Source of the DNA: CAZUVM01 sp964623885
Lineage (GTDB): Bacteria > Verrucomicrobiota > Verrucomicrobiia > Limisphaerales > UBA8199
Length of the DNA stretch: 64,000 nucleotides
Direction of reading: 5' to 3'
NCBI GenBank assembly: GCA_964623885.1
Contig: CAZUVM010000217.1
Span: 1-64,000 of the forward strand
Shown here: positions 33,180 through 41,612 of the stretch, in pieces
Layout of the letters: every line of letters begins with the position of its first letter
Numbering within the stretch: position 1 is the first letter of the stretch
Position numbers and translations under genes: made by a program
Notes under the pieces: generated by a model
Database searches by the model: none
Told to the model about the DNA's origin: nothing
Seen by the model: the letters and a program-made list of their open reading frames with translations, nothing else

Positions 33180-34181
33180 GTGAGACACACGGCAAAACAG
33201 GCGCCCAAAGTTGATTCCGCAACCGGTGCAACGATCAAAAGACGTCGTATTTTCATTACGGGCGGCGCTGGTTTCATCGGCTCAACTTTGATTGGGTGGC
33301 TAATCGCAGATAACGACATCGTGGTTTATGACGATCTGCGCCGGAACGCCCTTGCCGGGAAGTCGTATGCCAAGAATCCGCGACTGCGCGTGGTAGAAGG
33401 CGACGTGCTGGATCTGTCAGCGCTACGCCGTGCTATGGATGGCGCGAACATTGTCGTCCACTGCGCCGCGATCGCCGGGATCGATACGGTAATCAAGCGC
33501 CCCACCGAGACCATGCGCATCAACATGCTCGGCACGGCCAATGCCCTGGAGGCCGCCAAAGCATTGAAGCATTTGGAGCGGTTCGTTGATTTTTCCACTA
33601 GCGAAGTTTTCGGCACTTCAGCGTTCCGGGCTGATGAAGCTGACCGCACGGAGATAGGCGCGGTGGGCGAGGCCCGGTGGACTTATGCAGTCAGCAAGCT
33701 GGCGGGTGAGCATTTGACTAAAGCTTACCATCAGGAGTTTGGAATGCCGACGGTTACACTGCGGCCTTTTAATGTCTACGGCCCGGGCCAGGTCGGCGAA
33801 GGCGCGCTCCGCACCTTTATTCTGCGCGCTTTAAAGGACCAGGAGATTGAAATCCATGGCGATGGCAATCAAATCCGGGCGTGGTGCTACATTGACGACT
33901 TCATCGAGGGTCTGCTGTGTTCGATGACCCATCCCCGTGCGATAGGCGAGAGCTTCAACATCGGCAACTCCCGCGCCGTGGTGACCATTTTCGGACTGGC
34001 AGAGGCGGTAGTGCGCGTACTGGGCAGCCGATCGCGAATCCGATTCACGAACAAATCCTATGCCGACGTGGAGTTGCGCGTGCCGAGCGTCAAAAAGGCG
34101 CGCGAACTGATCGGCTTCGAAGCCAAAGTGGATTTGGAAGAAGGGATTCGTCGCACCTCTGAATATTACCAAAGCGTTTAA
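33180..34181 (+). CDS. NAD-dependent sugar nucleotide epimerase/dehydratase
   Basis: A 333-residue extended short-chain dehydrogenase/reductase. NAD-binding GGAGFIGSTL (about 29-38), DVLDLSALRRAMDGANIVVHCAAIAGI, the serine in FVDFSTSEVFG and the catalytic pair YAVSK (about residues 176-180). FNVYGPGQ follows. It makes or interconverts UDP- or dTDP-hexoses (4-epimerase or 4,6-dehydratase type; SDR motifs do not decide which). The stop overlaps the start of the next aminotransferase gene by one base, so product handover to it is plausible. GTG at 33180 is used; a later ATG would remove the N-terminal tail only. Confidence 0.93.
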   Translation: MRHTAKQAPKVDSATGATIKRRRIFITGGAGFIGSTLIGWLIADNDIVVYDDLRRNALAGKSYAKNPRLRVVEGDVLDLSALRRAMDGANIVVHCAAIAGIDTVIKRPTETMRINMLGTANALEAAKALKHLERFVDFSTSEVFGTSAFRADEADRTEIGAVGEARWTYAVSKLAGEHLTKAYHQEFGMPTVTLRPFNVYGPGQVGEGALRTFILRALKDQEIEIHGDGNQIRAWCYIDDFIEGLLCSMTHPRAIGESFNIGNSRAVVTIFGLAEAVVRVLGSRSRIRFTNKSYADVELRVPSVKKARELIGFEAKVDLEEGIRRTSEYYQSV

Positions 34182-35305
34182 TGGCGGAACCCATCCACCT
34201 TGCGCGACCCTGTTTTGGCGAACAGGAGGTCGAAGCCGTCCGCCGCGTGCTGGCGAGCGGATGGGTCGTCCAGGGGCCGGAAGTGGAGGCGTTCGAGGAG
34301 GAAGTCGCGAAATTACAGCAGGCGCGATATTGCGTAGCGGTCTCCTCCGGCACTGCAGCGTTGCACGTTGCCTACCTGTCCCTCGGGATCGGTCCTGGAG
34401 ACGCTGTGTTCATCCCGAGCTTTGCATGGCCGTCGGCGGCGAACATGGCCATGCTGGTTGGAGCACAGCCCGTATTCGCGGACGTTTTGCCGGACACTTA
34501 CAACATCGACGGCAACGATTTGTTGCGCCGGATCGAAGATTGCCTGCGGAGCGGCCGGGGCAAGCCCCGCGCCATTGTTCCCGTTCACGAATTCGGCCTG
34601 GCGGCCGAAATGGATCAAATCCAGGCAATTGCCAAGCGCTACTCGCTCGATGTTATCGAAGACGCTGCTTGTGCGCTGGGTGCTCACTATCACGGACGCC
34701 CCGTCGGAACTTTCGGTAAGCTTGGGATCTTCAGCTTCCACCCGAGAAAATCGATTACCACGGGCGAAGGTGGCGCAATTGTGACGAATGATGCCGATCT
34801 GGCGGAGCGGTGTCGTCTTTGGCGAAATCACGGACAGCAGATTGGCAAAGGCACGCGGGCTTTCGTAGTACCCGGGCTGAATTATCGCCTGACTGAAATC
34901 CAGGCAGCGATAGGCCGGACGCAACTGGCAAAATTGCCAAAGATCCTTCAACAAAGGCGTAGCCTGGTGAGCGCGTATTTCGAGGCGCTGGACGGAGTTG
35001 ATGATCTGACTCTTCCGGTCAATGCCGCAGAACATACCTGGCAAACGTTCATGCCGGTTCTGAAGGAGCCAGCGCGGCGAACCACATTGATCGGGGCGCT
35101 GCGACAGGAAAAAATCGAAGCTGGACCGGGTTCGGTTGCCGGTCACCTGGGCACAGTGTTTCAACCGCAGCCAGTTTTGCCGGTGGCGCAAAGATTGCAT
35201 GAGGGTGGCTTGGCGTTGCCGTTGCATCCGGGCCTGAACACTGAGGCCGTCACGCGCTGCGCCAGTGCGCTCTCGAACCGCCTAAAAAATGGTTATGGAG
35301 AATAA
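34181..35305 (+). CDS. DegT/DnrJ/EryC1/StrS sugar aminotransferase (second)
   Basis: A 374-residue PLP enzyme. Motifs: SGWVVQGPEVEAFEEEVAKLQ (about 28-48), SSGTAALHVAYLSLGIGPGDAVFIPS, VIEDAACALGAHYHG, and the PLP Lys in GIFSFHPRKSITTGEGGAIVT (about residue 190). The C-terminal substrate part has LNYRLTEIQAAIGRTQL. It likely converts the keto-sugar nucleotide made by the epimerase/dehydratase into an amino sugar. Start ATG overlaps the preceding TAA (TAATG), a sign of translational coupling. The gene's end overlaps the acyltransferase start by 17 nt. Confidence 0.93.
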   Translation: MAEPIHLARPCFGEQEVEAVRRVLASGWVVQGPEVEAFEEEVAKLQQARYCVAVSSGTAALHVAYLSLGIGPGDAVFIPSFAWPSAANMAMLVGAQPVFADVLPDTYNIDGNDLLRRIEDCLRSGRGKPRAIVPVHEFGLAAEMDQIQAIAKRYSLDVIEDAACALGAHYHGRPVGTFGKLGIFSFHPRKSITTGEGGAIVTNDADLAERCRLWRNHGQQIGKGTRAFVVPGLNYRLTEIQAAIGRTQLAKLPKILQQRRSLVSAYFEALDGVDDLTLPVNAAEHTWQTFMPVLKEPARRTTLIGALRQEKIEAGPGSVAGHLGTVFQPQPVLPVAQRLHEGGLALPLHPGLNTEAVTRCASALSNRLKNGYGE

Positions 35306-35930
35306 GGTCATAATCTTCGGCGCGGGTGGCCACGCGGTTTCAGTCCTGGATGCTCTGCTAGCGAGCAAAGTGACGCCGGCTTTCATCCTGGATGATGACC
35401 CAGCGAAGAAGGGGCGGCAGATTCTCCAAACGCCTGTGCGCGGAGCGTTGCAGGAATTGCCACCAGCGGAACTCGGCCTTTACAGCATCGTAGTGGCCAT
35501 TGCCGTGAATTCGGCGCGCAAACGCGTGGTTCGGGGCCTGACCGATCGCGGCGTGAAGTTTGCCGGTGTCCGTCATCCTTCGGCCGTGATTTCGCCATTT
35601 GCTGAGGTTCACCCGACGGCGCAAGTGCTGGCCAGGGTGATTGTAAATGCGGGAGCGGCGGTGGGAGCCCATGCCGTGCTCAACACTGGTTGCATCATCG
35701 AACACGATGCGCGAGTGAAAGCATTCACGCATATCGGACCTGGAGCGGTATTGGCAGGGGCTGTAATTATAGAAGAGGGAGCATTTGTAGCCACCGGCGC
35801 CAAAGTCTGTCCATTCGTACGCGTGGGCCGGGGCAGCACGCTGGGGGCCGGGGCTGTTGCTGTGCGTGATGTACCATCGGGTTGTGTTGCGGTAGGGGTA
35901 CCTGCCCGCAAACTTCGGAGTGCGTCGTGA
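35289..35930 (+). CDS. NeuD/PglD-type sugar O/N-acyltransferase
   Basis: A 213-residue left-handed beta-helix acyltransferase. The N-terminal IIFGAGGHAVSVLDALLAS is the PglD/NeuD Rossmann-like part; the C-terminal hexapeptide repeats (ISPFAEVHPTAQVLARVIVNAGAAVGAHAVLN ... NTGCIIEHDARVKAFTHIGPGAVLAGAVIIEEGAFVATGAKVCP) hold the His that binds acetyl-CoA. PglD N-acetylates an amino sugar, e.g. in bacillosamine synthesis, which fits a place between two aminotransferase genes. The ORF ends in GTGA shared with the next gene (35927-35930). ATG at 35289 or 35295. Confidence 0.93.
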   Translation: MVMENKVIIFGAGGHAVSVLDALLASKVTPAFILDDDPAKKGRQILQTPVRGALQELPPAELGLYSIVVAIAVNSARKRVVRGLTDRGVKFAGVRHPSAVISPFAEVHPTAQVLARVIVNAGAAVGAHAVLNTGCIIEHDARVKAFTHIGPGAVLAGAVIIEEGAFVATGAKVCPFVRVGRGSTLGAGAVAVRDVPSGCVAVGVPARKLRSAS

Positions 35931-37123
35931 AGAAGGCGATTCCATTGGCACGACCTTGGTTTGGGCCCGAGGAAGCCGCAGCGGTTCAGGAGGTGCTCGC
36001 ATCCGGCTGGGTTTCCCAAGGTCCGAAGGTGGAGCGTTTCGAACGTAGGTTGGCAGAATTACTCGGGTGTCGGGAAGTGTGCGCTGTAAACTCGGGGACG
36101 TCCGCCATCATGCTCGCGTTGCGAGCGATAGAGATCGGTCCAGAGGATTCGGTTGTCGTTCCCGCGTTTACTTGCGCCGCGACCGCGCTGCCAGTGATCG
36201 AAACCGGTGCACAGCTGGTTTTTGCCGACATTCATCCCGCCACTTACAACCTCACCTGGGAAACCGTCGCGCGCGTTTTGAAGCGAAATACAAGGGCGGT
36301 AATCGCGGCGCATATGTTTGGGCGGGTCTGCGACGCTGAACAGCTCGCCATCGAATGCCGGCGCCGGCGGATTGCACTCATCGAGGACGCAGCGCTGGCT
36401 TTGGGTGCAAAATCCGGCGGCCGCTGCGCCGGCACCCACGGTGTTGCCGGATGCTTCAGCTTTCATCCCCGCAAAATTCTGACCACCGGGGAGGGAGGCG
36501 CGGTTTGCACCGACGATGTGCGACTGGCAGAACGGGTGCGCGCCAGCCGCAATTATGGAGCCGCTCGCACAGCCTGGGCACGTTTTAAAAGCCGAGACGG
36601 CAGCCCGCGCGGCTTCAGTCGAATGGCGTTTAACTGCAAGCTCACCGACCTCCAAGCGGCCGTTGGTTTGATGCAGTTGCAGCGCCTGCCCGATTTTCTT
36701 GCGCGCCGACGTGAGATCGCGCGCCAATACGCGACACTGCTGGCTAACTGCCCGCCAATTTCGCTGCCAAAAATTCCGGCGAACGAGGTGGAGCATGTTT
36801 TCCAGGCATATGTCTGCGCGTGGCTTCCAGCGCCGTTCGACGAGTTCTGCAGGCGTCCGGGTAAGTTGCGTGCTGCTTGCGGGGAGTTGGCCGCCTTTAA
36901 GGCCCGCCTGACCCAAGCGGGTGTAGCAGTTTCCGATGCGGCCCAGTTCCTGCCCGATTTGCCAGTTTTCGGCGGCAAAACTGCCCACCTTCCATATATG
37001 CGCGCGTATGTGGCCGCGCGGCTCGCGTTTGCCCTGCCAATTTATCCCGGCATGACGGACGCGGAAGTTAAAACCGTTGCTCGGTCCGTGCGGAAAGGGG
37101 TGGCTGTTCGGCCTCGCAAATAA
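35927..37123 (+). CDS. DegT/DnrJ/EryC1/StrS sugar aminotransferase (third)
   Basis: A 398-residue PLP enzyme with the same set of motifs: SGWVSQGPKVERFERRLAEL, NSGTSAIMLALRAIEIGPEDSVVVPAF, IALIEDAALALGAK, and PLP Lys in GCFSFHPRKILTTGEGGAV. A segment (ASRNYGAARTAWARFKSRDGSPRGF) is longer than in the second copy. GTG at 35927 is chosen because it overlaps the previous TGA (GTGA) and follows CGGAG; an in-frame GTG-less upstream extension to 35882 would overlap the acyltransferase. Two adjacent aminotransferases suggest synthesis of two different amino sugars, or one diamino sugar. Confidence 0.92.
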   Translation: MKKAIPLARPWFGPEEAAAVQEVLASGWVSQGPKVERFERRLAELLGCREVCAVNSGTSAIMLALRAIEIGPEDSVVVPAFTCAATALPVIETGAQLVFADIHPATYNLTWETVARVLKRNTRAVIAAHMFGRVCDAEQLAIECRRRRIALIEDAALALGAKSGGRCAGTHGVAGCFSFHPRKILTTGEGGAVCTDDVRLAERVRASRNYGAARTAWARFKSRDGSPRGFSRMAFNCKLTDLQAAVGLMQLQRLPDFLARRREIARQYATLLANCPPISLPKIPANEVEHVFQAYVCAWLPAPFDEFCRRPGKLRAACGELAAFKARLTQAGVAVSDAAQFLPDLPVFGGKTAHLPYMRAYVAARLAFALPIYPGMTDAEVKTVARSVRKGVAVRPRK

Positions 37124-37125
37124 CC

Positions 37126-38325
37126 ATGTCTCCAGGATCGACTAAGATCATTTACGTGCACTTCAACACGGCGGGGGGGTGGTTATTTGGCAAGTATGCT
37201 TACGCCCTGATGAATGCCGGCGCTCAAGTGGAAATCGCATCGGTCGAACAACCGCCGGACCAGCAAGTTTCAGGCTCATACGATCGACTCGTGCCGACAA
37301 AAGTGTTCGGCTCCAGCCGGGTGATGATCGATCGCTCAAAGCTGGGCAAGGAATGGCAGCGCCTGCGGCACCGCTTTGCCAGCACGGCCGCGCTTAGGGC
37401 ATTAAGGCGATATATCGCAGCTTCTCGTCCCACTCATTTGCTGGCCGGTGATCCGCCCGGGCTCGCCCTGTGTGTGCAGGCAGCGCAACAATGCGGTGCG
37501 GCCGTGGTTTACACGCCCTTCGAGTTCTATCCAAAGGTGGCAGGCGACAATGCCCGCCAGACAATGAAGTACCAGCACGATGAGCAACAGCACATCAGAC
37601 AGGCGTCCGCTGTTGTTTTCCTGGGCAATACCATTCTCGAACATTACCGCCAGGTATATCCGGCATTGGCCGACAAAAGCCACGTCATTTACAGCAGCTG
37701 GCCAGGCGCCGGCAACAACGGCGAATTACGGCTGCGGAAGCATGCAAACATCGCAGCAAATCGGGTCGTGATCCTGTACCAGGGCATCATCGAGAAGGAC
37801 CGAGGGTTACTGAATGTTGTTCGGGCTCTCGGTTCAGTACCGGGGGACCCTCTCTTTATCATCCTTGGCTACGGCTCAATTGCCGGCGAGCTACAGCAGT
37901 GCGCAACCGAGTTAGGCTTGCGCGACCGCCTGCTGATTCTACCTCCCGTACCGCAGGCGGAACTGGTGAGCTACACGCGCGATGCCGATATTGGAATTAT
38001 CCCGTTGTTGGATGCCAAGAGTTACCGTTATGCCTGCCCCGGCAAACTATTCGAATACATCGCTGCCGGACTGGCCTTGGTCGTCAGTGACATGCCGGAT
38101 TTGCGAAAAATTGTGCAGCAGTACGAACTTGGCGAGGTTTATCCGTCTGCATCTATTTCCGATCTCGCACGAGCCTTGGCCCGTCTTACGGCTGATACAG
38201 ACTACCGTCGGCGTTGCGCCGCGAACTCTCGCAAGGCCCAATCGGAGGAACTCTGTTGGGAAAAACAGGCCGCGAAATTCTGCGGAATTGTGTTCAACCT
38301 CAAACCGCCCGTATGTGCGCCATAG
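37126..38325 (+). CDS. Glycosyltransferase, GT4-like
   Basis: A 399-residue GT-B protein. N-terminal half is divergent (STKIIYVHFNTAGGWLFGKYAYALMNAGAQVEIAS); the donor-binding half is recognisable (VVILYQGIIEKDRGLLNVVRAL, FIILGYGSIAGELQQCATEL, and the terminal YRYACPGKLFEYIAAGLALVVSDMPDL, about 300-330). It starts 2 nt after the previous stop and overlaps the AsnB start by 13 nt, so it is part of the same operon. Donor unknown. Slightly uncertain because the first domain is weakly conserved. Confidence 0.85.
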   Translation: MSPGSTKIIYVHFNTAGGWLFGKYAYALMNAGAQVEIASVEQPPDQQVSGSYDRLVPTKVFGSSRVMIDRSKLGKEWQRLRHRFASTAALRALRRYIAASRPTHLLAGDPPGLALCVQAAQQCGAAVVYTPFEFYPKVAGDNARQTMKYQHDEQQHIRQASAVVFLGNTILEHYRQVYPALADKSHVIYSSWPGAGNNGELRLRKHANIAANRVVILYQGIIEKDRGLLNVVRALGSVPGDPLFIILGYGSIAGELQQCATELGLRDRLLILPPVPQAELVSYTRDADIGIIPLLDAKSYRYACPGKLFEYIAAGLALVVSDMPDLRKIVQQYELGEVYPSASISDLARALARLTADTDYRRRCAANSRKAQSEELCWEKQAAKFCGIVFNLKPPVCAP

Positions 38326-40376
38326 CTGGATTGCTGGCCAGCGATCCCCGGCTCCTGTGCCGCATAAAGGAGATGGCGCGCTTGCAACGCCATCGCGGCC
38401 CGGATGACGAAGGCTACTTGCTGGTGGGCGCTAAAGAGGTTCACGCCCTTGCGGGTAAGGACACGCCCGATGCTGTGTCTCGCGCTGAAATGCCTTACCG
38501 ACCAGCTTCTAAACTCTCTGACGCGCTCATACCGGGAGATGCATGGCTGGCACTGGGACACCGCAGGCTTTCGATCCTCGATCTATCTGCACTCGGGCAC
38601 CAGCCGATGTCCTATCAAGGGCGGTTTTGGATCGTTTATAATGGCGAGGTCTACAATTACGTTGAGTTGCGCGCCGAACTTGAGGGCCTGGGACATCGGT
38701 TTATTTCGCGCAGCGACACGGAAGTGATCCTGGCGGCTTACGCCCAATGGGGCAACGAGTGTTTTCCACGGCTCAACGGAATGTGGGCCATGGCAATTTA
38801 CGATGCCCAGAACCGCGAGCTCGTGCTGTCTCGCAGCCGATTCGGAGTTAAACCGCTCTATTATTGGAGCGACGAGAATCTGTGTGCGTTTGCTTCGGAA
38901 ATCAAAGCGTTCACCTGTTTGCCCGGGTGGCGAGCGCGGATCAACGGTCAGGCAGTGCACGATTATTTGCTTTCGGGGCTTCAGGATCATAGCCAGGAAA
39001 CCATGTTTGCTGGAGTGCTTCAGCTCGAACCGGGGTGTTATGCGCGCCTGGATTGTAGGAGCCGACGTCAGGAGGCTGGTCTTCCGGAGCCGCCGGGACA
39101 TCCAGCCTCCTCACGTCGGCCCCTACAGTCGGATGGGGCAGCCGGCAGTTTCAGCACTACTCGCTGGTTCCAAATCCAACCGCAACCCTTCACGGGCTCC
39201 TTTGCCGATGCGGCTGCGAACTTTCGCGATCGGCTCACTCAGGCGGTCCGACTGCGCTTGCGTTCAGATGTTCCGGTGGGCTCCTGCCTTTCGGGCGGAC
39301 TGGATTCCTCTTCGATTGTTTGCACGACCAGCCGGCTGTTGGCGGAGCAAACAGTCCGTCATGCGCACAAAACCTTTTCCGCGTGCTCGGACATCCTCCG
39401 ATATGACGAGAGGCAATTTATCAAACCGGTCGTGGCGGCCACCGGAGTTGAATCGCATTATGTGTTCCCGTCACACCAGGACTTGTTCGCCGATTTGGAC
39501 CAGGTCGTCTGGCACCAGGATGAGCCCTTTGCCGGCACCAGCATTTATGCTCAATGGTGCGTGCTAAAAACTGCTGCGGACGCCCAAATAAAGGTAATGC
39601 TCGACGGTCAGGGTGCCGATGAATTGCTGTGTGGATATGCTGATTTCCGCCGCGCATTCCTCTGCGGATTGCTCCGATGGGGTCATGGGTTAACCGCATG
39701 GAAGGAGTCGCGCGCCGATCGCGGCCATTGGCAGGGTGCGCTTGGCGCGTTTGCGCGAGGTGTTGTAGACGCCGCCACACCTCTGGGCGTCCAGCAGCGG
39801 TTCCGCCAGGCGCGCCGAAAACGCCGGCCCCCGGAATGGCTCGCGCCGGAAGCTCTGGGCGCGTCCTTCCCCGGACGCCTCGCTGCCCGGTTTCATTCGT
39901 ATCGCTCAGCGCAGGAAATGTCTCTGGAGTTACTGACGGGCGCTCACCTGCAAATGTTGCTCCACTGGGAAGACCGCAACTCGATGGCGCACTCGGTCGA
40001 ATCCCGAGTTCCGTTCCTGGATTTCCGATTGGCTGAGTTTGCGACTGGCCTGCCTGACCATTTCAAGATCCGGGAGGGCCTTACCAAAGCCGTCATGCGT
40101 GAAGCGATGAAAGGCATCGTGCCTGCCGCAGTGCTTGAACGACGCGACAAAATGGGCTTTGTCACCCCTGAATCAGTGTGGGCCACGGAAACTGGCGCAG
40201 ACGAATTCCGCCGCAAATTGAAGGAGTCGCTCGCACTTTGCGGAAGAACGGTGACTTCGGCCGCGTCACAATTGCTGGAGGACGCGATCGCCGGACGGCG
40301 CACATACCAACCATCTCTTTGGCGCATCATTTGTCTGGGCACGTGGATGCGCTTGTTCAACGTCACTCCTCCTTGA
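38313..40376 (+). CDS. asnB: Glutamine-dependent asparagine synthase-type amidotransferase
   Basis: About 687 residues; ATG at 38313 places Cys2 as the N-terminal nucleophile (MCAIAGLL). The glutaminase domain has RHRGPDDEGY, YNGEVYNYVELRAEL and SDTEVILAAYAQWG. The synthetase domain has the ATP PPi-loop SGGLDSSSIVC (about 327-337), FSACSDILRYDE and DGQGADELLCGY, and ends FLDFRLAEFATGLPDHFKI. In polysaccharide loci, such enzymes amidate uronic acids rather than make asparagine (e.g. WbpS; inference). Residues about 247-272 are encoded by an inserted inverted repeat, making it longer than the usual 600-650. It overlaps the previous gene by 13 nt. Confidence 0.93.
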   Translation: MCAIAGLLASDPRLLCRIKEMARLQRHRGPDDEGYLLVGAKEVHALAGKDTPDAVSRAEMPYRPASKLSDALIPGDAWLALGHRRLSILDLSALGHQPMSYQGRFWIVYNGEVYNYVELRAELEGLGHRFISRSDTEVILAAYAQWGNECFPRLNGMWAMAIYDAQNRELVLSRSRFGVKPLYYWSDENLCAFASEIKAFTCLPGWRARINGQAVHDYLLSGLQDHSQETMFAGVLQLEPGCYARLDCRSRRQEAGLPEPPGHPASSRRPLQSDGAAGSFSTTRWFQIQPQPFTGSFADAAANFRDRLTQAVRLRLRSDVPVGSCLSGGLDSSSIVCTTSRLLAEQTVRHAHKTFSACSDILRYDERQFIKPVVAATGVESHYVFPSHQDLFADLDQVVWHQDEPFAGTSIYAQWCVLKTAADAQIKVMLDGQGADELLCGYADFRRAFLCGLLRWGHGLTAWKESRADRGHWQGALGAFARGVVDAATPLGVQQRFRQARRKRRPPEWLAPEALGASFPGRLAARFHSYRSAQEMSLELLTGAHLQMLLHWEDRNSMAHSVESRVPFLDFRLAEFATGLPDHFKIREGLTKAVMREAMKGIVPAAVLERRDKMGFVTPESVWATETGADEFRRKLKESLALCGRTVTSAASQLLEDAIAGRRTYQPSLWRIICLGTWMRLFNVTPP
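39054..39127 (+). repeat. Inverted-repeat element inserted in frame in asnB
   Basis: Left arm tgtaggagccgacgtcagg (39054-39079 in full) and right arm (39102-39127) are near-perfect inverted copies over 26 bp, with two mismatches and a 22-bp centre. The peptide (C-R-S-R-R-Q-E-A ... S-R-R-P-L-Q-S) is Arg- and Pro-rich and sits between the glutaminase domain and a conserved RWF segment, in a loop. The reading frame stays open across it. Confidence 0.85.
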
Positions 40377-41611
40377 AACGGCTCCTGTTCATCGCCTACT
40401 ACTTTCCGCCGCGCAACCAGGTGGCGTCGTATCGCCCCGGGTCGTTGGCCAAATACTTGCCTGAGAACGGTTGGCTGCCGACCGTGATTTGCGAAGAATT
40501 TCCGTCCGACCGGCCTAATCTAGACCCCGAGTTTGTTGGCAAAATACCCGATGAGGTCGAAGTGCTCCCGTTGCCATCCATGGGCCCGCCCAATCCGCTC
40601 TTGCGTTTTTTTTATCGAAAGGTTGTGCCTTACTTAAGCCCAAACCGCGCCCCTTACGTCTGGTGGCGACATGCGCGCCGGGCGGTTCGTCAGGTTGCGC
40701 AACGGATCCAATTTGACGCCATTTGGGCGACCAGTGACCCGATTATCACCCTGGGCCTGGCCCGCGCTGCTTCTCGTGAACTAAGTCTGCCCTGGATGGC
40801 GGACTTGCGCGACAGCTTTAATGTGCAGCGGTTTCAAAAATGGTATCGCCGCCCGCTGTGGGCCTACCATGAACGACGGTTGTGCCGACAGGCGAATTCA
40901 ATCGTCACCGTCTCCAAGCACATGGCGCAGCGAGTATCCGAGGTGACAGGCCGGCGAGTGCAGGTGCTTGAGAACGGCTACGATCCTGATCTCTTTGACG
41001 ATCCCCCGGAGCCGCGCCGCGACGTTTTTCGACTAATGTACGCCGGGACCTTTCATTCGCGACTTCAGAACCCTCGGCCGGTCATCGAAGCGATCGCCCG
41101 GCTCATCGATGCTAAAGCCGTGCCCGCAACGAAAATCGAATTGGCTTTTTACGAACCCTCAGCCGGCCAAATCGACGCCGCTTATCCCGAGGCCAGGCGT
41201 TTGCTTCCGGTACGGACTTACCCTCGGCTTTCCCACAAAGCGATCATCCAAACCCAGCAAGCCGGCGCCGCACTGCTCCTGCTGACGGTCGCGGGACAAA
41301 AAGGAGTCCTCACCGGCAAGCTATTCGATTACCTGGCGGCGGGGCGCCCCATTCTGGCCGTGCGGGATGATGAGGGCGATGTTGCAGCCGTGCTTCGCTC
41401 AACCGGCGCGGGTGTCACCGCCAACACTCCTGAGGAAATCGCGAACGTTTTGAAAAGCTGGTATGATGAGTGGGAAAGGACCGGAGAGATTTCAATGAGC
41501 CGGAACGAGGAGGCAATCCACCATTATTCCCGCCGGCAACAAGCGAAGCGATTGGCGGCGATGCTGGACGAAATGAGCGCGCCGGTAGCGGCAAGCCTCA
41601 CCTCGCCATAG
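40373..41611 (+). CDS. Glycosyltransferase family 4-like
   Basis: About 412 residues from a TTG at 40373 that overlaps the asnB stop (TTGA). The frame is open upstream to 40178; in-frame GTG near 40340 is an alternative start, so the N-terminus is uncertain. The opening KRLLFIAYYFPPRNQVASYRPGSLAKYL is typical of WecA-independent GT4 enzymes that bind a deoxyhexose. Motifs: VTVSKHMAQRVSEVTG, VLENGYDPDLFDDPP and the C-terminal GVLTGKLFDYLAAGRPILAV. Last gene of the polysaccharide run. It converges with the LysM lipoprotein gene with 1 bp between stops. Confidence 0.85.
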   Translation: MKRLLFIAYYFPPRNQVASYRPGSLAKYLPENGWLPTVICEEFPSDRPNLDPEFVGKIPDEVEVLPLPSMGPPNPLLRFFYRKVVPYLSPNRAPYVWWRHARRAVRQVAQRIQFDAIWATSDPIITLGLARAASRELSLPWMADLRDSFNVQRFQKWYRRPLWAYHERRLCRQANSIVTVSKHMAQRVSEVTGRRVQVLENGYDPDLFDDPPEPRRDVFRLMYAGTFHSRLQNPRPVIEAIARLIDAKAVPATKIELAFYEPSAGQIDAAYPEARRLLPVRTYPRLSHKAIIQTQQAGAALLLLTVAGQKGVLTGKLFDYLAAGRPILAVRDDEGDVAAVLRSTGAGVTANTPEEIANVLKSWYDEWERTGEISMSRNEEAIHHYSRRQQAKRLAAMLDEMSAPVAASLTSP

Positions 41612-41612
41612 G

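Noticed and set aside
40178..40372. Upstream extension of the last GT4 gene
   Set aside because: It overlaps 195 nt of asnB in another frame; the recognisable GT4 N-terminus begins at the TTG/GTG near 40340-40373.
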